Made by a program: the position numbers and the translations under genes | In this document: positions 1 to 10,274 of the stretch, in pieces | Numbering within the stretch: position 1 is the stretch's first letter | Layout of the letters: each line of letters opens with the position of its first letter | The notes under the pieces: model-generated | What the model was told of the DNA's origin: nothing | Database searches by the model: none | What the model saw: the letters and a program-made list of their open reading frames with translations, nothing else | DNA from: Pegoplata infirma | Lineage: Eukaryota; Arthropoda; Insecta; Diptera; Anthomyiidae | Assembly: GCA_963921195.1 (NCBI GenBank) | Contig: OY992537.1 | Location: 1,922,001 to 1,986,000 of the forward strand | Length of the DNA stretch: 64,000 nucleotides | Direction of reading: 5' to 3'

Positions 1-118
1 CAGCAAAAATTTTTAAAAAATAGTTTTTTTTTTAGTTTTGACAAGCAACGGCTTTAATTGTAATGCTGCTTTTAATGTATCAACATTTCCAACATTTCCA
101 AAATAAGGGACACTCTAA
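1..118. mobile_element. Right end of TTAGAG-ended element (left part outside window)
   Basis: Ends with the inverted terminal sequence CACTCTAA at 111-118, followed by TCTACA at 119-124. It equals the right end of the complete element at 6349-7347, whose 6-bp duplication is also TCTACA. The remainder should lie immediately upstream of base 1. Confidence 0.8.
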
Positions 119-483
119 TCTACATATATAAAAAAAATCCAAGTTTTTTGACCTTTAATATGTATGTATGTAATTGTCTTTTAAAAACAAATTCTAAAAT
201 GTCGTAGTTTTTAATATACATACAGTATACTTACATGCACACACGTATACTTACATACACACACGTGTTTAACATTTTTTTTACATTGGTCGTATGTAAG
301 GTTTTTATTGCATATTTTAGTTGTGTTCCTTTTACAACTTAAGTACACTATAACTACCGTTAAAATAAATTTATCGTTATGTTTGCAACATGCACGATGC
401 GATTTTAAAACTGAATAATTTTCAAACAATTATTATGTTTTTCTATTCATGTTAAGGTTAAATATACCCATTCAGAAAAATAC

Positions 484-1112
484 AATTGCAAAAGCGTTGT
501 GAAAGCGTTGTGGACGGTTGTACGAGCGTTCTGTATACCAACTTTAAAGCGACTTCAGATGATCCGAATGGTAACATCGATCTACGCTAGGTTTAAAGCG
601 TTTTAAAAGCGATGTTAAAAAGTGCTTTGAGAACGTTTTTTTTCATCAAAGCACTTTAAAAACCCAAAGTAAAGAATTTCTGTTTTAGTTCGGTTATAAT
701 AATTTGTTTGATAGAAAGTGGAATCCGAAGAAAACAATTTTTTGTACTCCAAGAAACTTAGAAAATTTTTCAAAAAATTTTTCGAAACTTAGAAAATTTA
801 AAAAATTTTAAAAACATTTTTGATGATTTTTTTTTACTTAAAAAACAAAAAAATGACAAAAAATTGTTATTCAAAAATAGTTTCGGAACTTAGAAATTTT
901 TTTAAAAAAAAAAAAAAAAATCTAAAGAACTCTTAAAACGCTTTTCGAATACGCACGCAAAGCGTTCCAAAAAAACGTTTTAAGATTGCTTTTTTTTTGT
1001 TTTAGTGCTTTCAGAACACTTTTCAAAAACGCTCGCAAAGCGTTTGAAAATAGCGTTTTGAGAATGCTTTTTTGTTACAGTGCTTTCAGAACGTTTTTTT
1101 TTAGAACCGTCG
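484..1112. repeat. Degenerate AAAGCGTTTT / AGTGCTTTCAGAAC repeats
   Basis: Words such as AAAGCGTT, CAAAGCGTTTG and AGTGCTTTCAGAAC recur. The clearest part is two direct units of about 75-80 bp between about 938 and 1095. Several words are self-complementary (AACGCTCGCAAAGCGTT). No coding capacity. The same block is repeated at about 7713-8345. I see no matched termini, so the element type is unknown. Confidence 0.6.
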
Positions 1113-1540
1113 TCAATTTCTGCTTGGGTAGTTTAATGTTATAATGTCAAAAAAAAAAAAAAAATCCTTCAACAAGTTTTTGTAGGAGTTTTACCAACTC
1201 GGTCTCAACCAACATAATCTTTTACTTTTGTTGTTGAACCCAAATACTCAACACATTCCAGTGAAAAATATTTCAATAACAATACAAAAATACCATGAGG
1301 ATATGTATCAAAACATACAAAAAATCTAACCATAAGAAACAGACAGAATAGTCCTATATTCTAAATATACAGTCAAATCGAAAAGTAAGTGCCCACTACA
1401 AATTTTATATTTTTAAATATTTTTTTTATTTACATATGCACATATTTATAGATCAAAGAAATGTTTGAAATAAAAAGCTGTTGATAAGGTGCCATGCTTT
1501 AAATTTGATAACATCTACACCATTTACAGATGTTATTTAA
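1113..1540. other. No gene recognised
   Basis: A/T-rich sequence. A 9-bp stem (ATAACATCT at 1508-1516 and AGATGTTAT at 1528-1536) borders the satellite that follows. TACAGTCAAA at about 1369 could be a Tc1/mariner-type end but no partner was found. Confidence 0.4.
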
Positions 1541-1968
1541 AAAATATCAATTGTAATTCGAAAATTCTACTTGTAATTCAAAGATTCCATCTGTGATTCT
1601 AAAATTCCATTTGTAATTCGAAGATTCTACTTTTAATTTGAAAATTTTGAATTTGAAAATTCAATTTGTAACTCGAAGATTCCAATTGTAATTCGAAAAA
1701 CAATTGATCTTTTTCGAATAACAATTAATCTTTTTAGAATTACAATTGATATTTTTCGAGTTACAATCTTTTCGAATTATGTACAATTGCAATTTTCGAA
1801 TTACAATTGATATTTTTGGAATTACAATTGATCTATTTCGAATTACAATTGATCTTTTTCAAATTACAATTTGAATCTTTCAATTACAATTGATCTTTTT
1901 CGAATTATCATTTATCTTTTTCGAATTACAATTGCTATTTTTTAAATTACAATTGTCCTTTTAAAGTT
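1541..1968. repeat. Head-to-head satellite: two inverted arrays of a roughly 20-bp unit
   Basis: From 1541 to about 1695 the unit reads like AATTGTAATTCGAAAATTC. From about 1697 to 1968 the unit is its reverse complement, like TTTTCGAATTACAATTGAT. The whole block can therefore fold as a long imperfect hairpin. Units are degenerate. The duplicate lies at about 8775-9202. Confidence 0.75.
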
Positions 1969-2125
1969 GATGACCAAAAGTAAGTTTTAACTTGTTGAAT
2001 AACGCAAATTCATTTTTAAGACGCAATACAGATTAAGAAGTCGCCCTAATTGGTTTGGGACGTACAAATGTGTTTTTTTTTATTGTAAATATAGTTTTTC
2101 TTACGCATATCTAAAGTAGGTAGGT

Positions 2126-2659
2126 TAGGTTAGGTTAGGTTAGGGTGGCGGTGCCAGATGGGCACTCCGCATAGACCAGTTGGTCCATAGCGATACCACA
2201 AAACTCTTTCCGCTTATCGATGTAAACTAAATACATTGACCTTCATCGCGAACTGTTTCAAACTCTTCAGGTCTATCCTCGTAATTTCCTCCAAAGTCTC
2301 GAACTGTGAACTCCCATAATTGATAGTCGAGTTCGTGCCAAAGCCGGGCAGTGACACAGGATGTGTTCAATGGTCTCCTCGACGTCTGGTGTCTCGCACC
2401 TTTTACAGCTTGCGTCCGTAATAAGATTCATGTTCTTGGCATGTTTTCCGACAAGACAGTGTCCCGTTATTAGACCTGTCAACATACGACATTCTATTCT
2501 CGTAAGTGTTAGTAAGAATTTTGTTCTTCCTAAATCATAGCGTGGCCATAAAATTCTGCTTATACGACTTGTCCTAAGTTCCTTCCATCTTCGATTTGCC
2601 TTGGCGACAGTAAGGGTATTTCGTTTTAGTTTGTAATGCTGGAGTGGCGGTGAAAGCAT
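2126..2659 (-). mobile_element. 5'-truncated non-LTR retrotransposon (LINE), 3' end
   Basis: On the minus strand the insert runs from 2659 to about 2126. It is a reading frame for the C-terminal part of a LINE ORF2, then about 120 bp of 3' untranslated sequence, then a pentamer tail (CCTAA units in element sense, TTAGG on the plus strand). Both sides carry TAGGTAGGT (2117-2125 and 2660-2668), a probable 9-bp target duplication. The 5' truncation at the ATG is typical of LINE insertion. The tail resembles the insect telomere pentamer, but its place after the reading frame marks it as a retroelement tail. Confidence 0.8.
2273..2659 (-). pseudogene. LINE ORF2 C-terminal fragment with zinc knuckle
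   Basis: A 128-codon open frame. Residues about 40-65 are basic and contain RTKFLLTLTRIECRMLTGLI, followed by GHCLVGKHAKNMNL. A cysteine/histidine cluster then reads CKRC...EHILCHCPAL, ending near residue 108. This LTGH...C-x2-C...H-x4-C-x-CPAL pattern is the C-terminal knuckle found downstream of RNase H or reverse transcriptase in LINEs of the I, LOA and R1 type. The start methionine is simply the first codon after the 5' truncation, so this is not a complete protein. No reverse transcriptase, endonuclease or RNase H motifs are present here. The frame is intact, so the insertion may be fairly young. The clade is uncertain. Confidence 0.8.
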
Positions 2660-2668
2660 TAGGTAGGT

Positions 2669-3037
2669 ATGTATTTAAAAAATGTTTAACAAAAGTCAGA
2701 TATAAAATATAATATAAAAAGATAGCAATCATCTTTACATACACGCACACATGTCTACAAAAAATACCCGAGTAAAAACAAATGCATGATGCAGTATATA
2801 ATATTATCTTATTACTTTAAATAAAATTTGATACCAAGAGTGGAGGATCCCGGTGAAAAATTTTCAGGCTTTATTTATATATTAATCAAATGTGCTCGTC
2901 TAGTTCTCGTAATTTGGCGAAATTATCCATTAAATTTTTCTGTACGTTAGAAATTATATTTCTTTACGTTTTTTAATATTTTTTTGTTTGAATTAGTGTA
3001 AATATAACATTTTTTGTTTGATTTATTTTTTAATTAC
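2669..3037. other. No gene; flank of a hAT insertion, partly related to 48440-48649
   Basis: A/T-rich. The last 80 bp before 3038 resemble the reverse complement of the sequence after 48439. This suggests that it and 3565-3664 are the two halves of one older repeat split by the hAT-like MITE. Confidence 0.45.
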
Positions 3038-3045
3038 ATTATTAG

Positions 3046-3556
3046 CAGGGACAGGATCTTCATGCACTAAAAAACTGTGTTTAAGCGCCTTAAATATGCA
3101 CTAAAAATCTTAAAATATGCACTCAAAACTACAAAAATATGCACTAAAAATTATAAAAATTTTACATTAAAAAAAAAAAACAATAAAAAATTTTATAATT
3201 TTTTACTTTGTTAGCTTATTAACGAAAAAAAATAATTTCGGTTAGACAAGTATTTGATCTAAAAAAAAAATTGTAACGCCTACCCATTAATAATGTTTAC
3301 AAAAAAATTCACAAGAAAATGGAAAAAATTAATCTAAAACTAAAATTTTATACAAAATATGACCCAAAAATATGCATTTATAGCAAAATACTAGCAAAAT
3401 ATGCAAAAATATGCATTTTCGGTAAAATATGGAAAAATATGCACTTACGACTCGATGCCATTTTCAAGCAAATTCTTTGATTTGCAAAGATATTTGGTTT
3501 ATGCTGTTCTAAGACTAACACGAAAAACATGCATTTGCATGAAAGTCCTCTGCTTG
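3046..3556. mobile_element. hAT-like MITE with TATGCA arrays
   Basis: Flanked by the perfect 8-bp duplication ATTATTAG (3038-3045 and 3557-3564). Inverted ends CAGGGACAGGATCTTCATGC and CAAGCAGAGGACTTTCATGC (inward) match at most positions. Subterminal sequence is packed with TATGCACTAAAAA and AAAATATGCA words. An uninterrupted relative of the target lies at 48432-48439, confirming the boundaries. Known for hAT: 8-bp duplications and short CAG/TAGGG-type ends. Non-coding, so it needs a transposase from elsewhere. Confidence 0.9.
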
Positions 3557-3564
3557 ATTATTAG

Positions 3565-3664
3565 TGATGGCACTTCCACAGAGGTGTATTTTTTCTCTGA
3601 TAACGGTGCAAAAGGGAGAGATATAAAATTTTCCACAGATTGGAGTACTCCAACATTGTGAATG
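3565..3664. repeat. Half of an older repeat with ACAATGTTGGAGT end
   Basis: Reads in reverse as the left part of 48306-48649: same terminus (CCAACATTGTG on the plus strand here), a CTCCCTTTTGCAC-like stretch, and CACTTCCACAG next to the hAT site. It gives the pre-insertion context of the hAT-like MITE. Confidence 0.65.
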
Positions 3665-3912
3665 TGTCTTAAGGAATTTTTGAATCTAGAAGAGTAAAAC
3701 TGGTTAAAAAAATTTACTTTTTTGCACAGTGAAAAAACCATACTGAAAAAAGTTGTGTTTGGTACTTTTTTTTATATCTATTGGACTTAAAACCTCAGAA
3801 TATCAAAATTTGACAGTAGAATTAATATCACGATGCATCGAAGAGAATTGCATATTTAAAAATGTTTATTGATACAAAGACATTAGATTTTTTTTTTTAC
3901 TTCTTTAACGCA

Positions 3913-4589
3913 CACTCAAAATATTTTGTAGGCAAAACCAAATGAAAAACACACTTAAAACTAGTGAATAAACAATTGAAAACCATCCCAGTAATTATTC
4001 ATTAGTTTTAACAATCATCAACATTTATTTTTTACTGTTGACAAAACTTTCTAAAATAAGAAACATTAAACATGAAAAAATTACGGTTTCTTCATTCTTT
4101 TTTACCAACAAATTCGAAAAAAAAAACCTACGAAAACATTAAAAATTAATGATAGTTCTGTTATTTTTACCAACAAATTCCAAAAAAATAACCTACGAAA
4201 ACAATAAAAATTAATGATTTCGTAGGTTATTTTTTACAATTTTCTATAGAAATATTTTTTTAAAAATTTTTAATAAAATTTTGGGGAATCGATCCCGCAA
4301 TCAACTACATTCTGGCCAGACACTCTACCCATCGTGCCAAAGTCACTTGATACAAACATGTTTTTATATTTCTATAAATAATTTTTTGATTTTTTTTTTT
4401 CTACAAAAAAATAACCTACTTGTGTAGGTAAAAAATAATGATATCTCATTAAAAAATACCAACAATTAAAAAAAAAAATACTCACACAAAACATTATAAA
4501 TTTAACGAATAATCAGTAGTTTTTACTTACAGAACAAAAATAAATGACTTTAAAAATTAAATGTTAATAAAAGTCTTTAATTTTTAGTG
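3913..4589. mobile_element. CACTCAAAA-ended MITE carrying a tRNA-like module
   Basis: Ends CACTCAAAATATTTTG and (inward) CACTAAAAATTAAAG. The right flank is TA (4590-4591) and the left is CA (3911-3912), possibly a mutated TA. The interior holds repeated words such as CCTACGAAAACATTAAAAATT and AACCTACGAAAAC. A second, inverted copy at 22861-27314 is broken up by nested insertions. This copy shows the uninterrupted AATAATTACT site (on the reverse strand near 3991-4000) that is filled at 23437 in the other. Confidence 0.8.
4283..4352 (-). other. tRNA-like pol III promoter module inside MITE
   Basis: On the minus strand a box-A-like TGGCACGATGGGTAGAGTG is followed about 27 bp later by a box-B-like GGGATCGATTCCCC. 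The spacing and both boxes resemble an internal tRNA promoter, but I cannot fold a clean cloverleaf. Best read as a tRNA-derived (SINE-type) remnant, not a functional tRNA. The same module occurs at 11510-11579 and 23095-23161. Confidence 0.65.
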
Positions 4590-4984
4590 TATTATTTTGG
4601 AAACTAAGGATAGAAGTAGTATTAATAAAAACTGAACATCAAACAAATGTTTTTTCTTTTAAAAAGGAATAATCGTAAAATTTTTTAAATAAACTACAAA
4701 CAGTTAATGACATAATTTTTTAAGTGAATGTTATACGGAAAGGAATTAAATGGGAAAAAATAGAAAAGAACAGGAACGAAATGGGATGGAATAGGAAACA
4801 AAATGGAAGGATATTTATTCTTAAAATTTTTCACTCAAATTTTTTGTACTTGTAAAAGACTTAAACGTCAATAATTAAAAAAAAAATAAAGAATCCGTAT
4901 GGGAGAATTTTGAAAATGGGGGCTATAACCCTGATCATTCTGTTATCCGGTATTTAATATTAACGGTTAAGAAGTTCCGGGTGG
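4590..4984. other. No gene; includes GGAA-rich stretch
   Basis: Between 4737 and 4812 the plus strand is a purine-rich imperfect repeat (GGAAAGGAATTAAATGGG-like). The rest is A/T-rich and unrecognised. Confidence 0.4.
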
Positions 4985-5248
4985 GCATGTTTGCAAATAA
5001 TCGAGATATTTCATAATCGCGATTACGATTAAAAAAAATCGCCGTTAATCGCGATTATCGATTAATCGAATTTTTAAATAAATTGAATTTCAATAGACTT
5101 ATTAAAAAAATCTTTTGGAATTTATATTGTTAAAACGTATGAAAATTAATATTTTTAAGAAATACAATAATTTTTTGTTCAGATTTTGATTTAACCAAGT
5201 GTCAAATTTTTTTTCTTCTGGGTCTAAAACTTATGTGGTACAAATTTG
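4985..5248. mobile_element. Left fragment of the GTTTGCAAA-ended element, cut by duplication breakpoint
   Basis: Identical to 12213-12475. ATCGCGATTACGATTA words start here but the right half is missing because the tandem duplication joins base 5248 to unrelated sequence. Confidence 0.75.
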
Positions 5249-5700
5249 CAAAAATAAATGGTAAATTTTTTTTTTATTTTCAGAAAACTTAAAATGGCGC
5301 TATCTCGGAAACTAAGCCAGATAGAGCAAAATGGAGTATCGTCGGTCCTCTTCACATGTGTGGACCCTAATGGGTCCTAACTTTGGATCCAAAAAAGTTA
5401 GCTTTCCCGAAAATTTCAAAATGCTCATATCTTGGTAAATATTGCCGACACAACAAAAAAAATAACCAAAAGCTCTCCGAGTAATATTTTTAAAGTTATC
5501 GAGTGTTTTAATCCTCAAGACCCCAGTGGTCTCCTAAAATCACGTATCTCAAAAACTAAGCAAGATAGAGCGAAACGGACACAAATTTTGGATCAAAAAC
5601 TATGACGATTTTTAAGGAACCCAACTAGGTCTAGGCTTATCGGGGTCTGGACCTATTGGGTCCGAACCCAAAGGGGTCCTCAAATGTGTATGAACTAAGT
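5249..5700. other. Unrecognised repeat-like stretch with CTATCTCGGAAACTAAG and GGGTCC words
   Basis: Contains CTATCTCGGAAACTAAG (5300), GTATCTCAAAAACTAAG (5545) and repeated ACCCTAATGGGTCC-like words. Short open frames here have no recognisable domain. The same TATCTCG-AAAC phrase appears in many other repeats of the window. Confidence 0.4.
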
Positions 5701-5846
5701 TCAAAAAAAAAAATCAGTTAACTAATTATTGGCAAAACATTTTTGCTAACTTTAGCAAAAAAATTGTGGGTTCAAAATCAGCAAATTTTCTTGTAGGTTT
5801 ACAAGCTTTTTTTGCTAACATTACAGTTGTTTTTTTTTGAGTGTAG
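5701..5846. mobile_element. Small CACTCAAAA-type MITE remnant
   Basis: The right end reads TTTTTTTTTGAGTG followed by TA. The interior repeats TTTGCTAACTTTAGCAAAA-like words, the vocabulary of the larger element at 24357-26160. The left end is poorly defined. Confidence 0.5.
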
Positions 5847-6348
5847 TAGCTGCTGACGTTTTACGTCAGCACACGTAGACTCTAAGGTCCGTGGTGATAC
5901 CACGGGACTGTATATTTATTTCAAATTTTAAAAAATATCGCTTTTTGAGATATAGTTCTCCAAAAATTAAGATGACCTTTGACCTTTTTCAAAAAAAAAA
6001 AACACGTCGCATGCCATTTTAAATGCGGTCTTACTACCTGTTATATGAAATCTAAATGAATCCTCTACCTTAAGTACTTTTTAAGATAACGCCATTTATG
6101 TCAAAGGACTTTTGTCAAATATGTACGATTTTTCTAATTTTGTAGACCCCATATCTCGAAAACTAGAATGACCTGAAAATTTGGCACAATTTCTTTTATT
6201 TTAAAGTAAAACCCTGAACTAATTGTAAGTTTGACAAAATTGGGTGAGGGTTAACAAAATTGTGAGGTTAACCCCTCAGTTGAATTTAAAAAAAATTTGG
6301 CGTCATCAGCCATAAACAAAATGGTTGGTCGCGTTTAAAACATCTACA
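5847..6348. other. No gene recognised
   Basis: About 500 bp without a supportable frame. It contains a short inverted repeat around GCTGACGTTTTACGTCAGC (5852-5870) and the phrase ATATCTCGAAAACTAG near 6150. Confidence 0.4.
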
Positions 6349-7347
6349 TTAGAGTGTCCCTTATTTTGGAAATGTTGGAAATGTTGAGACGGTACCCACT
6401 CATTTTTTTTCCATTTGACTAAAAAATAACTCAGGAAAAATGTTACGCCTTCCCTACGCGACGGGGCCTTAAAGAGCGGGGACTTAAAAATCATTTTTCC
6501 ATACAAGCCAAAATTTTTTTTTGATTTCTAATTTTTTTGTTATTAGTTATAATTAGGGATGAGATTTTCATGCACTAAAAAATCGAAAATATGCGCTTAA
6601 AATATGCGCTAAAAAATCCAAAATATGCACTAAAAAACCTAAAAATATGCACTAAAAAATAAAATGTGTGCAATAAAAATCTTGTTTTCATAGGAAAAAC
6701 TTCTTAAAAAGCCAAAAATAACGCCGTGTTAAATAGTCATATTTAAAACTTTATATAAGCAAGAGTTTTTGAGAAATTAAGAATATCTATAAAAAAATTA
6801 AAAAGAAAAAAAAATAATTTTTATTATTTTCAAAATAAATTTTTAAAATTTAAAATAGTTTTTGAAACAAATAAATTTTAATTTGTGTTTTTGCTAATTT
6901 ATGCCAAAATATGCAAAAATATGCACTTAAAAGTTTGAAATATGCACAAAATATGCATTTAAAACCAAAATATGCAAAAATATGCATTTTCACCCAAATA
7001 TGCAAAAATATGCAAAAACAAATCGATGCCATTTTAACGCAAATTTCTTGATTCGGAAAGGTAATTGGTCGATATCGTTCTTAGACTATCGACAAAAAAC
7101 ATGCATTTGCATGGAAATCTCATCCCTAGTTATAATATTACTTGGTTATGTTATTCATGACAAAAAAATTTGATTTTGGTGGGATAAGGCCTTCAGTTCT
7201 AAAAAAATTTGGAGCCGTTTGGGTCCTACAGCAAAAATTTTTAAAAAATAGTTTTTTTTTTTAGTTTTGACAAGCAACGGCTTTAATTGTAATGCTGCTT
7301 TTAATGTATCAACATTTCCAACATTTCCAAAATAAGGGACACTCTAA
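6349..7347. mobile_element. TTAGAG-ended element with 6-bp target duplication
   Basis: A perfect inverted end of about 39 bp begins TTAGAGTGTCCCTTATTTTG and includes a doubled GGAAATGTT. Flanks are TCTACA on both sides (6343-6348 and 7348-7353). No coding capacity. A hAT-like MITE sits inside (6554-7128). The 6-bp duplication and TTAGRG terminus are shared with 14688-15438 and 37430-38211, which defines a family I cannot assign to a known superfamily. Confidence 0.88.
6554..7128. mobile_element. hAT-like MITE (TAGGGATGAGATT ends) with TATGCA arrays
   Basis: Perfect 8-bp duplication GTTATAAT (6546-6553, 7129-7136). Ends TAGGGATGAGATTTTCATGC and (inward) TAGGGATGAGATTTCCATGC. TAGGGATGA is close to the terminus of maize Ac (CAGGGATGAAA), a founding hAT. 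Both subterminal regions are arrays of TATGCA words, as in 3046-3556, so the two are related families. Nested in 6349-7347. Confidence 0.92.
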
Positions 7348-7712
7348 TCTACATATATAAAAAAAATCCAAGTTTTTTGACCTTTAATATGTATGTATGT
7401 AATTGTCTTTTAAAAACAAATTCTAAAATGTCGTAGTTTTTAATATACATACAGTATACTTACATACACACACGTATACTTACATACACACACGTGTTTA
7501 ACATTTTTTTTACATTGGTCGTATGTAAGGTTTTTATTGCATATTTTAGTTGTGTTCCTTTTACAACTTAAGTACACTATAACTACCGTTAAAATAAATT
7601 TATCGTTATGTTTGCAACATGCACGATGCGATTTTAAAACTGAATAATTTTCAAACAATTATTATGTTTTTCTATTCATGTTAAGGTTAAATATACCCAT
7701 TCAGAAAAATAC

Positions 7713-8345
7713 AATTGCAAAAGCGTTGTGAAAGCGTTGTGGACGGTTGTACGAGCGTTCTGTATACCAACTTTAAAGCGACTTCAGATGATCCGAATGG
7801 TAACATCGATCTACGCTAGGTTTAAAGCGTTTTAAAAGCGATGTTAAAAAGTGCTTTGAGAACGTTTTTTTTCATCAAAGCACTTTAAAAACCCAAAGTA
7901 AAGAATTTCTGTTTTAGTTCGGTTATAATAATTTGTTTGATAGAAAGTGGAATCCGAAGAAAACAATTTTTTGTACTCCAAGAAACTTAGAAAATTTTTC
8001 AAAAAATTTTTCGAAACTTAGAAAATTTAAAAAATTTTAAAAACATTTTTGATGATTTTTTTTTACTTAAAAAACAAAAAAATGACAAAAAATTGTTATT
8101 CAAAAATAGTTTCGGAACTTAGAAATTTTTTTAAAAAAAAAAAAAAAAAAAAAAATCTAAAGAACTCTTAAAACGCTTTTCGAATACGCACGCAAAGCGT
8201 TCCAAAAAAACGTTTTAAGATTGCTTTTTTTTTGTTTTAGTGCTTTCAGAACACTTTTCAAAAACGCTCGCAAAGCGTTTGAAAATAGCGTTTTGAGAAT
8301 GCTTTTTTGTTACAGTGCTTTCAGAACGTTTTTTTTTAGAACCGT
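7713..8345. repeat. Second copy of the AAAGCGTTTT repeats
   Basis: Duplicate of 484-1112, with about six extra A residues in the run near 8135. Confidence 0.6.
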
Positions 8346-8774
8346 CGTCAATTTCTGCTTGGGTAGTTTAATGTTATAATGTCAAAAAAAAAAAAAAATC
8401 CTTCAACAAGTTTTTGTAGGAGTTTTACCAACTCGGTCTCAACCAACATAATCTTTTACTTTTGTTGTTGAACCCAAATACTCAACACATTCCAGTGAAA
8501 AATATTTCAATAACAATACAAAAATACCATGAGGATATGTATCAAAACATACAAAAAATCTAACCATAAGAAACAGACAGAATAGTCCTATATTCTAAAT
8601 ATACAGTCAAATCGAAAAGTAAGTGCCCACTACAAATTTTATATTTTTAAATATTTTTTTTATTTACATATGCACATATTTATAGATCAAAGAAATGTTT
8701 GAAATAAAAAGCTGTTGATAAGGTGCCATGCTTTAAATTTGATAACATCTACACCATTTACAGATGTTATTTAA

Positions 8775-9202
8775 AAAATATCAATTGTAATTCGAAAATT
8801 CTACTTGTAATTCAAAGATTCCATCTGTGATTCTAAAATTCCATTTGTAATTCGAAGATTCTACTTTTAATTTGAAAATTTTGAATTTGAAAATTCAATT
8901 TGTAACTCGAAGATTCCAATTGTAATTCGAAAAACAATTGATCTTTTTCGAATAACAATTAATCTTTTTAGAATTACAATTGATATTTTTCGAGTTACAA
9001 TCTTTTCGAATTATGTACAATTGCAATTTTCGAATTACAATTGATATTTTTGGAATTACAATTGATCTATTTCGAATTACAATTGATCTTTTTCAAATTA
9101 CAATTTGAATCTTTCAATTACAATTGATCTTTTTCGAATTATCATTTATCTTTTTCGAATTACAATTGCTATTTTTTAAATTACAATTGTCCTTTTAAAG
9201 TT
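8775..9202. repeat. Second copy of the head-to-head satellite
   Basis: Duplicate of 1541-1968; no sequence difference noticed. Confidence 0.75.
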
Positions 9203-9359
9203 GATGACCAAAAGTAAGTTTTAACTTGTTGAATAACGCAAATTCATTTTTAAGACGCAATACAGATTAAGAAGTCGCCCTAATTGGTTTGGGACGTACA
9301 AATGTGTTTTTTTTTATTGTAAATATAGTTTTTCTTACGCATATCTAAAGTAGGTAGGT

Positions 9360-9888
9360 TAGGTTAGGTTAGGGTGGCGGTGCCAGATGGGCACTCCGCA
9401 TAGACCAGTTGGTCCATAGCGATACCACAAAACTCTTTCCGCTTATCGATGTAAACTAAATACATTGACCTTCATCGCGAACTGTTTCAAACTCTTCAGG
9501 TCTATCCTCGTAATTTCCTCCAAAGTCTCGAACTGTGAACTCCCATAATTGATAGTCGAGTTCGTGCCAAAGCCGGGCAGTGACACAGGATGTGTTCAAT
9601 GGTCTCCTCGACGTCTGGTGTCTCGCACCTTTTACAGCTTGCGTCCGTAATAAGATTCATGTTCTTGGCATGTTTTCCGACAAGACAGTGTCCCGTTATT
9701 AGACCTGTCAACATACGACATTCTATTCTCGTAAGTGTTAGTAAGAATTTTGTTCTTCCTAAATCATAGCGTGGCCATAAAATTCTGCTTATACGACTTG
9801 TCCTAAGTTCCTTCCATCTTCGATTTGCCTTGGCGACAGTAAGGGTATTTCGTTTTAGTTTGTAATGCTGGAGTGGCGGTGAAAGCAT
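9360..9888 (-). mobile_element. 5'-truncated LINE, second copy
   Basis: Duplicate of 2126-2659 with one pentamer fewer in the TTAGG-like tail. The 9-bp TAGGTAGGT flanks are at 9351-9359 and 9889-9897. Confidence 0.8.
9502..9888 (-). pseudogene. LINE ORF2 C-terminal fragment, second copy
   Basis: The translation is identical to that of 2273-2659, including the CKRC and EHILCHC zinc-knuckle residues. It is present only because the surrounding 7.2 kb is duplicated, not through a second insertion, since both flanks are also identical. Confidence 0.8.
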
Positions 9889-10274
9889 TAGGTAGGTATG
9901 TATTTAAAAAATGTTTAACAAAAGTCAGATATAAAATATAATATAAAAAGATAGCAATCATCTTTACATACACGCACACATGTCTACAAAAAATACCCGA
10001 GTAAAAACAAATGCATGATGCAGTATATAATATTATCTTATTACTTTAAATAAAATTTGATACCAAGAGTGGAGGATCCCGGTGAAAAATTTTCAGGCTT
10101 TATTTATATATTAATCAAATGTGCTCGTCTAGTTCTCGTAATTTGGCGAAATTATCCATTAAATTTTTCTGTACGTTAGAAATTATATTTCTTTACGTTT
10201 TTTAATATTTTTTTGTTTGAATTAGTGTAAATATAACATTTTTTGTTTGATTTATTTTTTAATTACATTATTAG

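Larger units (their letters stand above)
1..5248. repeat. Tandem duplication, copy 1 (7.2 kb period)
   Basis: This stretch is repeated in direct orientation at 7229-12475. Differences I could find are few: single-base changes near 237, 4247 and 4643, homopolymer length changes near 31, 904 and 1149, and one fewer TAGGT unit at the LINE tail in copy 2. Identity stops abruptly after 5248 (copy 1) and 12475 (copy 2). This fits a simple A-B-B-C duplication of about 7227 bp whose first copy starts about 1980 bp upstream of the window. All elements annotated in 1-5248 therefore recur. A real recent duplication and an assembly duplication are not distinguishable from sequence alone. Confidence 0.97.

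Noticed and set aside
211..429. Cysteine-rich 72-codon frame on the minus strand (also at 7440-7658)
   Set aside because: It arises from an ACACACGTATACTTACAT microsatellite-like stretch. No signal peptide pattern or homologue recognised, and it recurs only through the tandem duplication.
1369..2060. TACAGTCAAATCG..AAGTAAGTGCCCAC as a complete Tc1/mariner element
   Set aside because: No matching right terminus was found; only AAAAGTAAGT recurs near 1976.
2117..2150. TTAGG pentamer run as a telomeric or interstitial telomere site
   Set aside because: Only about five units, located exactly after the LINE reading frame and absent elsewhere; flies lack TTAGG telomeres. Read as a retroelement tail.
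4283..4352. Functional tRNA gene
   Set aside because: Box A and box B are present, but the acceptor and anticodon stems do not pair and the copy lies inside a repeated MITE.
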